Shown here: positions 1 to 11,484 of the stretch, one piece after another
Layout of the letters: the number at the start of each line of letters is the position of its first letter
Position numbering within the stretch: position 1 is the first letter of the stretch
NCBI RefSeq assembly: GCF_036373705.1
Contig: NC_089863.1
Span: 6,547,357 to 6,611,356, forward strand
DNA: 64,000 bases
Direction: 5' to 3'
Source: Amia ocellicauda
Lineage: Eukaryota > Chordata > Actinopteri > Amiiformes > Amiidae
Notes under the pieces: model-generated
Databases searched by the model: none
Seen by the model: only the letters and a program-made list of their open reading frames with translations
Told to the model about the DNA's origin: nothing
Made by a program: the position numbers and the translations under genes

Positions 1-640
1 TGAATCAATAATAATAGAAAAGTACTTGGCCACTTTTACTTCAGCAATGATTTCAGAAAGCATGCCTATCTGGTTCAGTAGCTGAAAAAGTTGAAATTTC
101 TTCCACCAAGCCAATGGCTTCTGACTGAAGAGATGATGATCCACTGATGGGCTGCCCTGCTCGTGAAGTCAGATTGACTCCAGCGGTTTCCTCCAGCAGG
201 TTGTCCTCTAGATTCTCTGCTTGCACATCAGGCTGTGGTGTCGCAGGTGTGAAAAATCCAGTGATCGTTTTCATTTTGCTGAGTGCTTCCTTTCGCGTTG
301 CGGTCTCTCATTTTTGAGTTTTCTTTCAAGCACGCCATCCAATACCGCTTGTCCGCCATGTTAACAGCATCTAATGCAGACGGGTGTGTAACACGATGTG
401 TAAACGCGACACATTGTAACCACCAATAACCAATCGGCAAACATAAAGATCACTGACATGTCATTTAGTCAATCAAATGAAATAATTCAGCAAACTTCAA
501 ATGAAAAATAAAATGACCGGCAAATAACTGAACAAAACAAACTAAAGTAAGCAGGTGGGGCCCCGTACTGGCGGGGCCCATGGGCTGGAGCCCAGTCAAG
601 CCCAATGGTAAGTCCGGTCCTGCTCCTGTGGAGGAAACAG
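1..640 (-). mobile_element. Possible 5' part of a decayed hAT-like element
   Basis: Two overlapping minus-strand reading frames (about 440-310 and 274-53) look like one N-terminal coding region split by a frameshift: a short basic stretch beginning MADKRYWMACLK, then a serine-rich linker beginning MKTITGFF. The arrangement of a basic start and a low-complexity linker resembles the N-terminus of TTF-type (ZMYM-like) hAT transposases, such as the remnant at 19.9-21.1 kb, but no catalytic domain is visible here and the window edge cuts it. A GC-rich imperfect palindrome around 556-580 and the run to 640 may be the terminal region. The assignment is an inference. Confidence 0.3.
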
Positions 641-1125
641 ATGCACCGTCTGGAGAAACAGATTAGTTTGCTTGACCATTAACATGTCAGTATTATTTTT
701 AATGCTAACGTTATTATAAATCATTACACTGGTTTATTCAGTAGTTTAATACAAAAAAGTGCAGTACAGTATTGTGCTGTGGAGTATAGTACAGTACAAT
801 ATGGAGTTACAGTGCTCTATACCCCTGCTGTACTGTAATCTGCTTCAGCTTTCCTAGACACATTGTGTCTTTAACTTGATATGCAATCTTGTCGTCTCCC
901 TGTTTGGGGCAGAGAGCTGTGCCTATCCCACCTGGCCTTCATCTCTGTGTTGTGTGTGTGCTCCACTGGCTGCCTCTTCTTCATCAGGAGGACGGTGTGG
1001 GGCCTGTCATTAATCTCTTATGTTTGATTCCCCCTCCTGCTCCGCACTGTGGAAATGCCAGGCTAATACATTTATTTCTGGAAGCGTCGTGTGAGGTTGT
1101 AATTTGAATATATTTTCATTATAGT
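641..1125. other. Intergenic, no gene seen
   Basis: AT-rich sequence with short TACAGTA-type repeats (about 740-830). No conserved reading frame or transposon terminus could be recognised. Confidence 0.5.
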
Positions 1126-2515
1126 AACTCAGACCACCACTTCATCTCCTTCTCCCTTTCCCTCCCAACTCCACCCACTCCCTCTGTCACCTTCTATTGT
1201 AACCTCCGCTCTGTCTCCCCCTCCACCCTTGCTTCCACTGCCCTCACTCTCTTACCTTCCATTGACTGTTTTTCCCATCTATCTGTCAACTGTGCTACCT
1301 CCTCTTTGTTCTCCTCCCTCACCTCTTCCCTTGACTCTCTGTCCTCTCACGTCTCGTCCTGCCCATCCCTCCCCTCCTCAGAACAGAAGTGGAAAAGGAC
1401 CAAACTCCCAGCTGCCCTCGAAGTCTACCGCTCTCTATTGTCTACATTCTCCTCCTCACTCACCTCAGCCAAGAAATCTTACTTCCAATCGCCCTTTGAA
1501 TCCACCGTCAACAACCCCCACAAACTCTACTCCACCTTCTCCTCCCTAGTTGCCCCCCTCCCCTCCTCCTCCCTCATCTCTCACTGCTGATGATTTCACC
1601 TCCTTCTTCTCCTCCAAGATTGCAGACATCCGCAAGCTCTTCAACCGTCCCCCCTCCTACCCATCACACCCAAACCTCCCACGATCAAGCTTCCTTTTCT
1701 TCATTCTCACCTCTCTCAGATGCTGAAGTTTCTGCTCTCCACCTGCGCTCCTGATCTACTCCCCTTCATCTCCTTCCTCCTCAACTCCTCACTCCTCTCT
1801 GGCGGTTTCCCCACTGCATTTAAACAAGCTGCTGTCATCCCTCTCCTCAAGAAACCAACCCTTGACGCCACCTCTCCTCAGAACTACCGCCCTGTCTCCT
1901 TACTCCCCTTCCTCGAGCTGGCGGTCCACCATTAGCTCTCTGACTTTCTGTCCCAACACTCACTCCTTGATCCTCTGCAATCCGGCTTCCCCACAGCTCA
2001 CTCCACTGAGACGGCTCTCCTGGCTGTCACTGACTCCCTCAGCTGTGCTCGGGTGGCCTCCCTCTCCTCAGTCCTCATCCTCCTTGACCTCTCCACAGCA
2101 TTTGACACCGTTGATCACTCCTCACAGGTGTTCCCCAAGGCTCCATTCTGGGCCCCCTCCTGTTCTCTCTCTACACTCGCTCCCTGGGCCCCCTCATCGC
2201 ATCCCATGGTTTCTCCTACCACTTCTATGCTGATGATGCCCAGATCTTCCTGTCTTTTCCCTCTTCTGACCGTCTCATCCCCTCTCACATCTCTTCCTGT
2301 TTGTCTGCTATCTCCACCTGGATGCACTTGCACCATCTCAAGCTCAACCTCTCCAAATTGGATCTCCTGTTTTACCCCCCCTCTTCCTCACCTTCTGCTG
2401 ACCTCCCCATCTCCATCCACCACACCATCCACCTTGGAATCCACCACACTCTCTCCTTCTTCTTCCGCTAAAAATCTAGGAGTCACCCTCGACCCTGCGC
2501 TCTCCTACAGTTTCA
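1126..2515 (+). mobile_element. L2-like LINE fragment, endonuclease end plus reverse transcriptase, frameshifted
   Basis: The plus strand carries pieces of a non-LTR ORF2. It starts with SDHHFISFSLS (end of an endonuclease domain), continues with a linker, then the reverse-transcriptase blocks PLLKKPTLDATSPQNYRPVS (about 1840-1900), [16 protein letters not shown] (about 2080-2120), a frame-shifted [10 protein letters not shown] block at about 2125-2155, and YADDAQIF at about 2225-2250, ending near the NLGVTLDP motif at about 2475-2495. The wording is typical of the L2/CR1 group. About 300 bp seem to be missing between the DHS and GVPQGS blocks, and there are stop codons near 1590 and 1933, so it is dead. 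The coding strand is very rich in C and T. Confidence 0.8.
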
Positions 2516-2779
2516 CGGCATACATTAAGCTTTTTGGGGGTCTTCTATGCATTTTGCAAACAAATCCAAACAGCACTTGTTTTTAGAAACCTTTGCTTTG
2601 TTTTACATTTCCATTATATTGCACAAAAATATAAAGATTGTGGATAAATAAACAATGAAGCAGAATAACACAAGCATGCTGGCAAATGGGGGATACTGTC
2701 CTTTCAGAAGAAAAACAATTGATAAATCATTAGTGTGATCATATATTTTCAAAATACATTGTTTAATTTAAATCTGGTC

Positions 2780-3594
2780 CTATGTGAATGTGCTTGTGTT
2801 CTTTAAGGTTTGCTACTTGGGTGAAACTCTTCCCACACTGGGTGCAGCTGTAGGGTTTCTCTCCTGTGTGAATGTGCTGGTGAATTGCCAGACTTTTTGC
2901 ACAATTGAAACTCTTCCCACACAGACTACAGCAGTGCACTCTTTTCCCTCTAGGAATGCATTGGTGTTTCCAAAGTTCCTATAAGTTTTCTCACACTGGG
3001 GGCAGCGATGGCAGCCCTGATGTTTCCTAGTTGTGTTTTAGGGGGAGAGTCAGAGAAGATGAAGATGGGCTCTCACCCCTCACTGCACTATGACTGCCTC
3101 CACTGAGCCCACTGAGGCAACAGAGTCAGTGTCACACAGTCCATCTTCTGGAAGCTGTGGTTCCAGTTTACAGAGGCCTCCTGTAATAATCTCTATTCTA
3201 AGATTACAGAGTTCATCTTTCAAATCCGTATGCATTTCCCACTCCAGCTCATTGTCCTCGGTCTTAATGTGAACAGACGCAACACTGGGCTCACACTGTG
3301 TACTGGTAGAGTCTGGCTCAGCACCAGCTGCACTGGGTCCACACTCAGATCCCAGTGCCCCGAGTCCCTGTGTTAAACCCACAGTCTGTGGCTCCGCCAT
3401 GTGGCCAGACTCCAGTCCACTGAGCTCCATTTCACCGTGTCTGCTCCCGTGCTGCTCAGACAGACTCTTGTTGTCTTCAGTAGCTGTGGGCTCTGTGTCC
3501 TGCCTCAGACTGGAGCCCCACTCCTGCTCACAGGGCTGCAGCGCAATGAGAGCCCTTTTCCCAGAGACAGGGAGAGCACTGACCTCTACAGCTC
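2780..3594 (-). pseudogene. ZNF-A: decayed exon 2 of the tandem C2H2 zinc-finger family
   Basis: This is the leftmost copy of the family. The minus strand begins just after a splice acceptor (AG at 3595-3596) and reads, open, through the CEQEWGSSL and [11 protein letters not shown] blocks and the SUMO-type motifs IKTE and LKDE, as in the intact copies. A short deletion near 3105 (the stretch coding for ALRTGLSGG elsewhere) shifts the frame, and a stop follows at about 3080. A second deletion removes the linker before the fingers. Only the degenerate CPQCEK finger and about two recognisable C2H2 fingers remain (2780-2950), compared with 7-15 in the other copies. No exon 1 lies between it and ZNF-B, and a gypsy element sits directly upstream. 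Confidence 0.85.
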
Positions 3595-3659
3595 CTGGGG
3601 GAGGACAAGACAGGAGAGCAGATCAGAATAGGGGCATCCCGGCAATTAATCACAGACAA

Positions 3660-3775
3660 TAAGTCACCGACATTTTGCACATTCACTTGCAAATTACATA
3701 ATTAAAACCCCAATAGAGCTCTTAATAAATCATACATAACTGATACAGTACGTATTCAATTAGGTGAGGTTGATT
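3660..3775 (-). repeat. Intron segment shared by all zinc-finger copies
   Basis: The sequence just upstream of exon 2 (GCACATTCACTTGC, then an AATAAATCATACATAAC stretch and a run like CAGTACGTATTCAATTA) recurs next to ZNF-B (split; second half at 11222-11345), ZNF-C (27735-27857) and ZNF-D (50760-50945, and again 52452-52520). It shows that the duplication unit included intron sequence. In this copy the match stops at about 3770, where gypsy sequence begins. Confidence 0.8.
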
Positions 3776-5176
3776 ATGAGGTGTGTCACCAGGAGAGAAA
3801 AGCAGATATAGCACCTCAACATGCTGAAGAAGTGGCAAGAGGAGGAAGCATTATATGCTACTAGTTCCTCTCAAAATGAGGAGTCTGAACCCACTATTTC
3901 TGAGGTTCGCTTTGATCCCAATTTAACAAACACCCAGAAACAGCAGGTTCGCTTTTTATTGAACTGCTTCCAGCATGTCTTTTTTCACCGACCCGTGCTC
4001 ACATTGAATACCACATTCACACGGAACCGGACACCTGCATGCGTGTAAAACCCTATCGCACCCCCTATTATAAAAAGAAGGCTGTTAATGCGGAAGTGCT
4101 GAAGATGTCGGGAGCTGAGAGTCATTGAGAAATCACAGTCGGAGTGGTGTAGCCCTATAGTCTTAGTGCCAAAGCCCGACGGCAGCACTCGATTCTCGAT
4201 TCGATCCGTGTGGACGAGTTGCTGGACTGGCTGGGCGCTGCTCAGTTTTTTACAACACTGGACTTAACCAAGGGATACTGGCAAATCCCCCTCAGTCCAG
4301 CGTCCCGAGAGAAAACCGCTTTCTCCACTCCTCGGGGTTTGTACCAGTTCCGCACTATGCCCTTCGGACTGCACGGAGCCCCGGGCACTTTCCAAAGGTT
4401 GATGGGAACGTGTACTCTGGTCCCACCAACAATATGCCTCAGCGTACTTGGATGATGTGGTGATTTTCAGTAGTGACTGGAACAGCCACCTCGTCCATGT
4501 AGCAACTGTGCTCTGGTCCCTTCAGCAGGCGGAGCTCAAGGCAAACCCCGGCAAGTGCGCAGTTGGGAGGAGGGAGACCAAGTATCTGGGGTACCTCTTG
4601 GGGGGGGGACAGGTAAGGCCAGTCATTGACAAGGTAACTGCTATTGCCTCCTTTCCACCTCCTAAGTCCAAAAAGGAAGTTCAGCAGTTTTTGGGGTTTG
4701 CTGGATATTATCACCGGTTCTTACCGGACTTTCTTAGCGAAAAACTGTCCCCCCAGGAGCGTAAATATAGCATGATTGAGAAGGAGTGTCTTGCCATTAA
4801 GTGGGCTGTCGAGACGCTCCGGTACTACCTCCTGGGAAGTCCCTTCACCCTGGAAATGGACCACGCCCCCCTACAGTGGCTGCACTGCATTAAAGACACT
4901 AACCATCGCATCACTCGGTTGTATCTCGCCCTGCAGGACCTCAACTTCCGAGTCCGTCACCGCCCCGGCCCTCAACATCTCAACGCAGACTTCCTCTCCC
5001 AGCACTTGCCCTCCTCATCCCTTGTCCCTTCCTCTTCTCCCTCCTTTCTCTCTCTCCCAGCCCACCTGTTGGGCGGTCCTTTTCTAGGGGGAGAGGGTGT
5101 TACAGGACGCTCCCTCCCAAACAGGCTGTGGGCTCATGGCTGTGACATCAGCGGTAGCTGTGCTGCGTCTATTTAA
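3776..5176 (+). mobile_element. Ty3/gypsy pol fragment (reverse transcriptase and RNase H), deleted
   Basis: Plus-strand pol pieces in several frames. Reverse transcriptase lies at about 4210-4740: LDLTKGYWQIPLSP, PFGLHGAPGTFQRLM, then after a one-frame shift YLDDVVIFSSDW at about 4443-4480 and FLGFAGYYHRFLPDF at about 4690-4735. The reading frame then jumps straight into LSPQERKYSMIEKECLAIKW, the middle of an RNase H domain, so the start of RNase H is deleted. It continues through DHAPLQWL and RPGPQHLNADFLSQ to about 5010. There is no protease or integrase here. It lies directly upstream of ZNF-A exon 2. The family is Ty3/gypsy by its motifs. Confidence 0.9.
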
Positions 5177-5420
5177 TCTTTCCCAGTAGAGGGAGCTAAC
5201 CGTTGAGAAGGAGGACTGCCACTACTACCCCTGACTGCCCAGAGCACCCTGTTTGTGTAGATGTTTGTGTGCTTGTTTTGTTGCTTTGTTTTTCGCCAGA
5301 ACCCAAGACTCTCTCCCTTTGTATTGTGTCTGGCTTTTGCAGTCTGCTTAAAAAATACTTATATGCACAGTGGTCCGGACCACCACACAGTGGTCTTGGA
5401 GTAAATATGGGGTTTTAATT
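5098..5420 (+). repeat. Probable 3' LTR of the gypsy fragment
   Basis: A purine tract (AGGGGGAGAGGG) ends at 5097, and a sequence starting TGTTACAGGACGC follows. It is similar to the sequence at 42773 read on the minus strand (AAACAGGCTGTG, then CTATTTAATCT and AGCTAAC in the same order), so the two are LTRs of the same family. The right end is not certain. Confidence 0.65.
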
Positions 5421-5959
5421 TTGGTTTTTATGGACACGCCTTCTAAAACCCATTTTCCAAACCACAGTCATAATAATGATGAACATCTTCATATTATTGT
5501 ATTTTAAGGGATTTAATTAAGACTGATAACCACCAAGTAACCTCACACAGACGGGTGGCTTAATTCTGAAATCAAGCAATCCACTACTATTACACACAGA
5601 CAGAGGCCATTCAATTAATTGTGTGGCTTGTTAAGGTCAGTTTGTGAACCTGAATTCATGTAGGTTTGCCACACAAAAGGCTATATGGATACTTATGTAA
5701 TCATGACTTTTACATTTTCTGTTGACGGATTTATTTTTACATGTACATAACATATACTAATTCCTACTTCAAAGTGTCCTGAATGCAAACATTAAAGCAG
5801 CACAATGTGAAAACTGTGATAGGGTCACTTTTGAAAGACACTGTTTAACTAAACAAAAAACAATAACATAAATCTACTATAGCCATAAGACAAATAATTT
5901 TAACATCATGCTTTAGCTTACACTTGTAATTGGGCAGAATAACCGTAAACCTGAATTTC
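5421..5959. other. No gene seen
   Basis: AT-rich sequence without a recognisable gene or transposon end. Confidence 0.5.
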
Positions 5960-6210
5960 TGAAATTGTACATTTATTTTTCCCTCCTCCACCCTGGCAAT
6001 GGCAAAAATCTAAACTTTAGTTTGAGGCTATTCAAATCACCAAAACTGCTGCAGGGATTGCACTCAAACTTCAAACATCATGACGGATGGCAGAACTCAA
6101 GAATCCGCCCAAGTTTGATGTTACGCCCTTATATGAAACTGTGTGCGACACGAACCAGCACAATAATTGTACCTGTTACAGGGATTCTGGTAATGGCTTC
6201 ATCAGAGTGA
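5960..6210 (-). repeat. 3' flank of ZNF-B, duplicated at 24357-24590
   Basis: The two stretches share long runs in the same order: CCTCCTCCACCC near the start, CTGCTGCAGGGATTGCACTC in the middle and ATAATTGTACCTGTTACAGG near the end. The similarity stops abruptly after TGGTAATGGCT in both. Both lie downstream of a zinc-finger array, so this is part of the gene duplication unit. Confidence 0.85.
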
Positions 6211-6247
6211 CCCTCTTCGCACAGGTTTCACATTGTGTTGCACACAC

Positions 6248-7968
6248 TTACCTAACTGAAGCTCTTCCGACAGCTGTACATTTCCTGAGCCGTGTGAATG
6301 CTCTGGTGATTTTAAAGTTTGCTGCCCGAGTGAAGCTCTTACCAGACTGGCTGCTGTACGGTTTCTTCCCCATGTGAATGCGCTGGTGAGATTGAAGGTG
6401 TGCTGCCCGACTGAAGTTCTTCCCACACTGGGTGCAGCTGTATGGTTTCTCCCCTGTGTGAATGCGCTGGTGAGAATAAAGGTTTGCTACTTGGGCGAAG
6501 CACTTCCCACACTGGGTGCAGCTGTATGGTTTCTCTCCTGTGTGAATGCGCTGGTGGATTGCCAGATTTCTTGGACAATGAAAGCTCTTTCCACAGTTGG
6601 AGCAGGTGTACGGTTTCTCCCCCGTGTGAATACGCTGGTGAGAATGAAGGTGTGCAGCCTGAATGAAATTCTTCCCACACTGGGAACAGGTGTAAGGTTT
6701 TTCACCTGTGTGAATGCGCTGGTGAGAACGAAGGTGTGCTGCCCGACTGAAGTTCTTCCCACACTGGGTGCAGCTGTATGGTTTCTCCCCCGTGTGAATG
6801 CGCTGGTGAGAATAAAGGTTTGCTACTTGGGTGAAGCACTTCCCACACTGGGTGCAGCTGTAGGGTTTCTCTCCTGTGTGAATGCGCTGGTGGATTGCCA
6901 GGCTTCTTGCACAATCAAAGCTCTTCCCACACTGGGTGCAGCTGTACGGTTTCTCCCCCGTGTGAATGCGCTGGTGATAATTAAGGCTTCCTATTTGGCT
7001 GAAACTCATCCCACACAGGGTGCAGCTATAGGGTTTCTCTCCCGTGTGAATGCGCTGGTGATAATTAAGGCTTGCTACTTGGGTGAAGCACTTCCCGCAC
7101 TGGGTGCAGCTGTAGGGTTTCTCTCCCGTGTGAATGCGCAGGTGAGAATAAAGGTTTGCTACTTGGGTGAAACTCTTCCCACACTGGGTGCAGCTGTATG
7201 GTTTCTCCCCTGTGTGAATGCGCTGGTGAATTACCAGACTTCTTGCACAATTGAGACTCTTCCCACACAAACTGCAGCAGTGCACTCTTATCCCTCTAGG
7301 AATGCATTGGTGTTTTTTTAAGCTTCCAAAGTTCCTATAAGTTTTCTCACACTGGGGGCAGTGATGGCAGCCTCGATGTTTCCTAGTTGTGCTGGAGGGA
7401 GGAGAGTCAAAGCTGGAGGGTCCAGGACGCAGCTGTCTGCAGTGTGAAGATGTGCTCTCACCCCTCACTGCACTGTCACTGCCTCCACTGAGCCCCGTCC
7501 TCAAGGCAACAGAGTCAGTGTCACACAACTCATCTACAGGGAGTTGCGGTTCCAGTTTACAGAGGCCTCCTGTAATATTCTCAGATATTCTAAGATCACA
7601 GGGTTCATCTTTCACAACCGTATGCATTTCCCACTCCAGTTCACTGTCCTCTGTCTTAATTTGAACAGACACAACACTGGGCTCACACTGTGTACTGGCA
7701 GAGTCTTGCTCAGCATCAGTTGCACTGGGTCCACATTCAGATCCCAGTGCCCTGAGTCCCTGTGTTAAACCCACAGTCTGTGGCTCCACCATGTGGCCAG
7801 ACTCCAGTCCACTGAGCTCCATTTGACTGAGTCTGCTCTCGTGCTGCTCAGACAGACTGTTTTTGTCTTCAGAAGCTGTGGGATCTGTGTCCTGCCTCAG
7901 ACTGGAGCCCCACTCCTGCTCACAGGGCTGCTTCACCCAAAGTCAGGGAGAGCGCTGGCCTCTACAGC
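6248..7968 (-). pseudogene. ZNF-B exon 2: polydactyl C2H2 zinc-finger protein with a broken 5' part
   Basis: The acidic linker (residues with IKTE and VKDEP motifs) is followed by a degenerate CPQCEK finger, eleven intact C2H2 fingers with TGEKPY linkers, and a worn last finger (SSQSGKSF). The finger array is fully open, which argues for recent function. The 5' part is broken. From the acceptor at 7969-7970 the phase used by ZNF-C and ZNF-D runs into a TGA within 13 codons, because about 16 nt are missing near 7935 compared with ZNF-C. The matching exon 1 at 16.4 kb has lost its start. An in-frame ATG at 7820-7822 ([11 protein letters not shown]) could still start a protein of about 524 residues containing the linker and all fingers. 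If made, it would be a nuclear DNA-binding protein. The status between gene and pseudogene is open. Confidence 0.8.
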
Positions 7969-8044
7969 TCCTGGGGGAGGACAAGAGAGCAGATCAGAAT
8001 AGGCGTTTCCCGGCAATTAATCACAGACAATAGGTCACCAAACA

Positions 8045-11000
8045 TTTTTAACTTGTTTTGCATTGTATACTGGTACTGAAATAGTACAGCAGTACTACAG
8101 TTTTGAAAACAGTACTATACCAGCATTTAAATTAAAAAGATACTTTTTAATTATGCAAATGACGATTTGATCTTACTAACAGGCATCAGTCTCTTTAAGA
8201 AGAACACTGAAATCGGTGATGTAGGTTTATTGGCGTGTAAACAGCACAGACTCGGGGTAATATGAGCCACGCAGAAAGTGTGTCGTTCGTGAAGTGCAGT
8301 TCTGCACAGAACATGTTTGTAAAGCACAGTTATGCAGAGTTCAGATAAATGAGTTCTTGAATTGTTTCATTACGACACTTATCACCACCAGCAGAAATCT
8401 GTGCTGAATCGGTGCAGCCCAGCACAGCTCGGAAAACTTGCTGTGGGAGGCGAGCTGTGGCTGCGAGAGGAAATACAATCAAAGAGGGTTTGCAACTTCT
8501 GCTGCCCCCTAGATAGTGGAGGTGAATGACAAACATTGACATTGTCAACACCATAGACAATTTTAGATCGACACTTTGGCAAAGTCAATGTTTTATTAAA
8601 TAATTACATTAATTATTTTAACAAATATAATGTAAATCTCACATAATATTATTCTTATCAACATTATTAATGATAATACTAATAATAACTGGGCTGTCAG
8701 TCGATACAAATATTTGATCGGTTAATCAATAGACATTAGTTGATTAATTGGTAAAATAAGTCTAAGTGGTTGTTCCACACACAGTAATAATTAAATACTG
8801 GACATTGATATTGCAGTATAACAACGCTGGACGGGAATGGTACAAATAAAATAAAAATAATGCATATAAAAAAAAAAAAAACACTAAATCATTATAATCA
8901 GGAAACTAAATTATAAATCGCTACAGCAAATTGTTTTTTTGCTCACAAATGATACTGTACTCGCAGTGCCCTTGTAAGAAAAGCTTTGCTTGCAAATTAA
9001 ACAGAAAACCTTTACTTTGTCTTCAGAGTTTCATTCCGAATCCAGTTTGAATCCAAAGCTAGACTGTAGTTTTCGCATTAGCAGCTTGTAACCCTGCAGT
9101 TTGTGTGTGGATACTGTACAGAAGCTCTCCTGGTGTGATATCTTGCTTGTTCGACTTTATAATTTAACACTATAGAAGAGCTGAGCTGGTCAGTTTCACA
9201 GATGTAATTTGAATTACTTGGCATTCCTGAATACACTGTGCAGACCCTTTCGTGACTTTTCCTAAAAGTATGTATAAAATATCCATACGGTGTTTTAGCT
9301 GCATAAATGTTGCAGATGGTGCTTGAGCTCTCTTATCGGTGATTATGGGTTAATTAATCATTGGTTGATTTGTATTATTGGGTTGTTTATTTTTCTTTTG
9401 AGTATTATATGCTGATGCACTATTGTGTGTATCATCACTTTTGTAATGCCTTTTGTTTTTGTTTCATTACTTTAATTAGTTAATTGATTGCACAGGTTTT
9501 TCTCTGTTACTTATGAGCTGTCAAGCCCAAATGCAGTGCACCTGTGTTGGTCCCCTGACTGACCAATCTGTGCACCTTTTCCATTCCTCCCCACCTCTCT
9601 GAAACCAAAGATGTGGACTTTAAAGAGCTGGGAGGTGGGAGGTGGGAGCTACTGGTGGCGGATGGTTGGAGAAGTGAAAAGCTGCGGTGGTCGTGAGGAT
9701 TTCCGACTGGGAGAAACTAAGTGTACTTTTTTGGACTGAGGAGAATCTGGAGTGGACAACTGACTTGGGTATTGGAGCTTGGGCTATGGTTGTTGTGTTT
9801 TATTGGGTTATATTTAGTTGGGCTTGTTTTATGAATACTTTTTATTAGAATAATCAATTGCCCATTTATTTATTTTTATTCTTTATTGCCCCTAAATTAA
9901 AGGCATTTTAAAATAGTTTAGCTCTTTTTTGAACTCTTGCCCCTTTGAAATATTTGTGCAACATTGTTGTAATAAATTGTTTCTTTACAAACCACTTGCT
10001 GCTATTGGTGTGTGTGCCCGAGATTTGAGCCAAGCCTGTGTGGGAAAAGGAGGTTGTGAGGTCCCCCTCCTCACTATAAATTAACCGGGGGTGGTGTAGG
10101 TTACACAAATGCAAATCAAGTTAAAGTCACAATCTCATCCTCGCCTGTCTACAGTCTTCTTACAACTGTAGTCGGACTGAGTGGACACTGAGTGATTACA
10201 CTGCAAATAAACACTGGTTTCATTTATTTGTTTTGACTGTGCAGTGTACGCATTTAGAAAACAAAGTGCTTTGATATTTATACCAATCACTGTAATGTTT
10301 TATGTTCAGATTTCCATTGAAATACACCTTCTACATTTGTGCTAGTTTTATAAAATCGTTCCCCTGCTAACACACAGTGTTGCCACAATGTTGTACAACA
10401 TTTTGACAACACTGTGTTAGCTGGGTTGCCTTTCTTTACCACAGCGTTTACAGAGATATCGGTTAACATAAAAGGTTTTGGCTCTTGTATGTACTTCAAA
10501 ATGTCAGCGCTTCTAGTGTTAACTTTATAAATCATCAGCCATTATAATGAATTAATTAATTAATATATATGCTAGATTAACTAGAGAAAATATTGATCGT
10601 AGATCAATTCAATAGTTGATTAATAGACCCAATTAATTGAGACATTTAAATGATTGGCAATTCCATTTTAAAAAATGTAAACTGAAATATTAAAACAATA
10701 GAAAACAATAGTCATCCAATCACATGGATTTCTGCAGTATTTGTGAAGAAAGGTGTTCTTTGATAAGATGTGTGTGACGTCATCCGATCACAGTCGTGTA
10801 TCCGGCGCAGAAAGCTGTGACACACGAACACGATCAGTGTTGACAGCCTGAAGCAGACACACACACCGCACGCACACACACACTGCACACATACACACCA
10901 CACACACGCACACTGCACACAGACACACACACTGCACACACACACACACACCACACACACACACTGCACACAGACACACACACTGCACACACACTGCACG

Positions 11001-11221
11001 CACACACTGCACACACGCACACACACCGTGCACACATACACACACACTGCACACACACTGCACACACACCGCACGCACACCGCACACACTGCACACATAC
11101 ACACCACGCACACACTGCACGCACATGCGTGTTCAGCCACGCATTGTCTCCACCTTTTTTTTTAGGAAAAGTATGGAGTACTTGTTATCGGTACCAAAAT
11201 GTTGGTATTGTGACAATACTA
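8045..11221. repeat. Composite transposon insertion in the ZNF-B intron
   Basis: In ZNF-A, -C and -D the intron sequence GTCACCGACATTTT runs straight into CACATTCACTTGC. In ZNF-B the two halves are about 3.2 kb apart (8045 and 11222), so everything between was inserted. The edges carry related words (TACTGGTACTGAAATAGTAC near 8070, GGTACCAAAATGTTGGTATTG near 11190), suggesting inverted termini of an outer element. Inside is a stretch from GGGCTGTCAGTCGATAC (about 8692) to about 10640 whose ends resemble a hAT-type MITE. Part of it (9213-9310) matches 63885-63990. No coding region is recognised. Confidence 0.6.
10855..11125. repeat. CA-rich compound microsatellite
   Basis: About 270 bp of CACACA interrupted by CTGCACAC and CCGCACGC units. 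It creates long open frames of Cys/Val codons on the minus strand that are not genes. Confidence 0.95.
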
Positions 11222-11345
11222 TTTTGCACATTCACTTGCAAATTACATAAATAAAGCCCCAATATAAACTGAGTTCTTAATAAATCATACAAAACAGATA
11301 CAGTAGGTATTCAATGATGAGTAAAACCCAGTCAATTACCGTCTC
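11222..11345 (-). repeat. Second half of the shared zinc-finger intron segment (ZNF-B copy)
   Basis: It resumes the intron similarity interrupted at 8045: CACATTCACTTGCAAATTAC, AATAAATCATAC, GATACAGTAGGTATTCAAT, then CCGTCTCTTGATTTAGATC, as beside ZNF-C (30651 onwards) and ZNF-D (50885 onwards). Confidence 0.8.
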
Positions 11346-11484
11346 TTGATTTAGATCGAACAGTTCTTAATGTCCAACAAACCTAACCCCCCCCAAATAG
11401 AGCTATTAATACATACAAAAATACACGTATCACACTTGTGAATTATTGAAGTGTTATGAATCCGTATATGAATAGTTTACCAAG

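Noticed and set aside
1229..1590. Overlapping proline/serine-rich plus-strand frames
   Set aside because: Alternative frames over the C/T-rich linker of the L2-like LINE; only one frame carries LINE words.
3090..3662. Plus-strand frames over ZNF-A, repeated over ZNF-C and ZNF-D linkers (27478, 50501)
   Set aside because: Antisense of the acidic linker; they recur only because the gene was duplicated.
6380..7260. Regular 84-bp repeats resembling a repeat array such as CRISPR
   Set aside because: Each unit encodes a C2H2 finger with TGEKPY linker; there are no spacers of unrelated sequence, and the genome is eukaryotic.
6374..7321. 315-codon plus-strand open frame with repeated [18 protein letters not shown] words
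   Set aside because: It is the antisense reading of the ZNF-B finger array; its periodicity is that of the 84-bp finger unit. The same holds for 26316-27011 and 49507-50034.
10712..11140. Cysteine/valine-rich open frames on the minus strand
   Set aside because: They are produced by the CA-rich microsatellite in all three frames. No start context, no domain.
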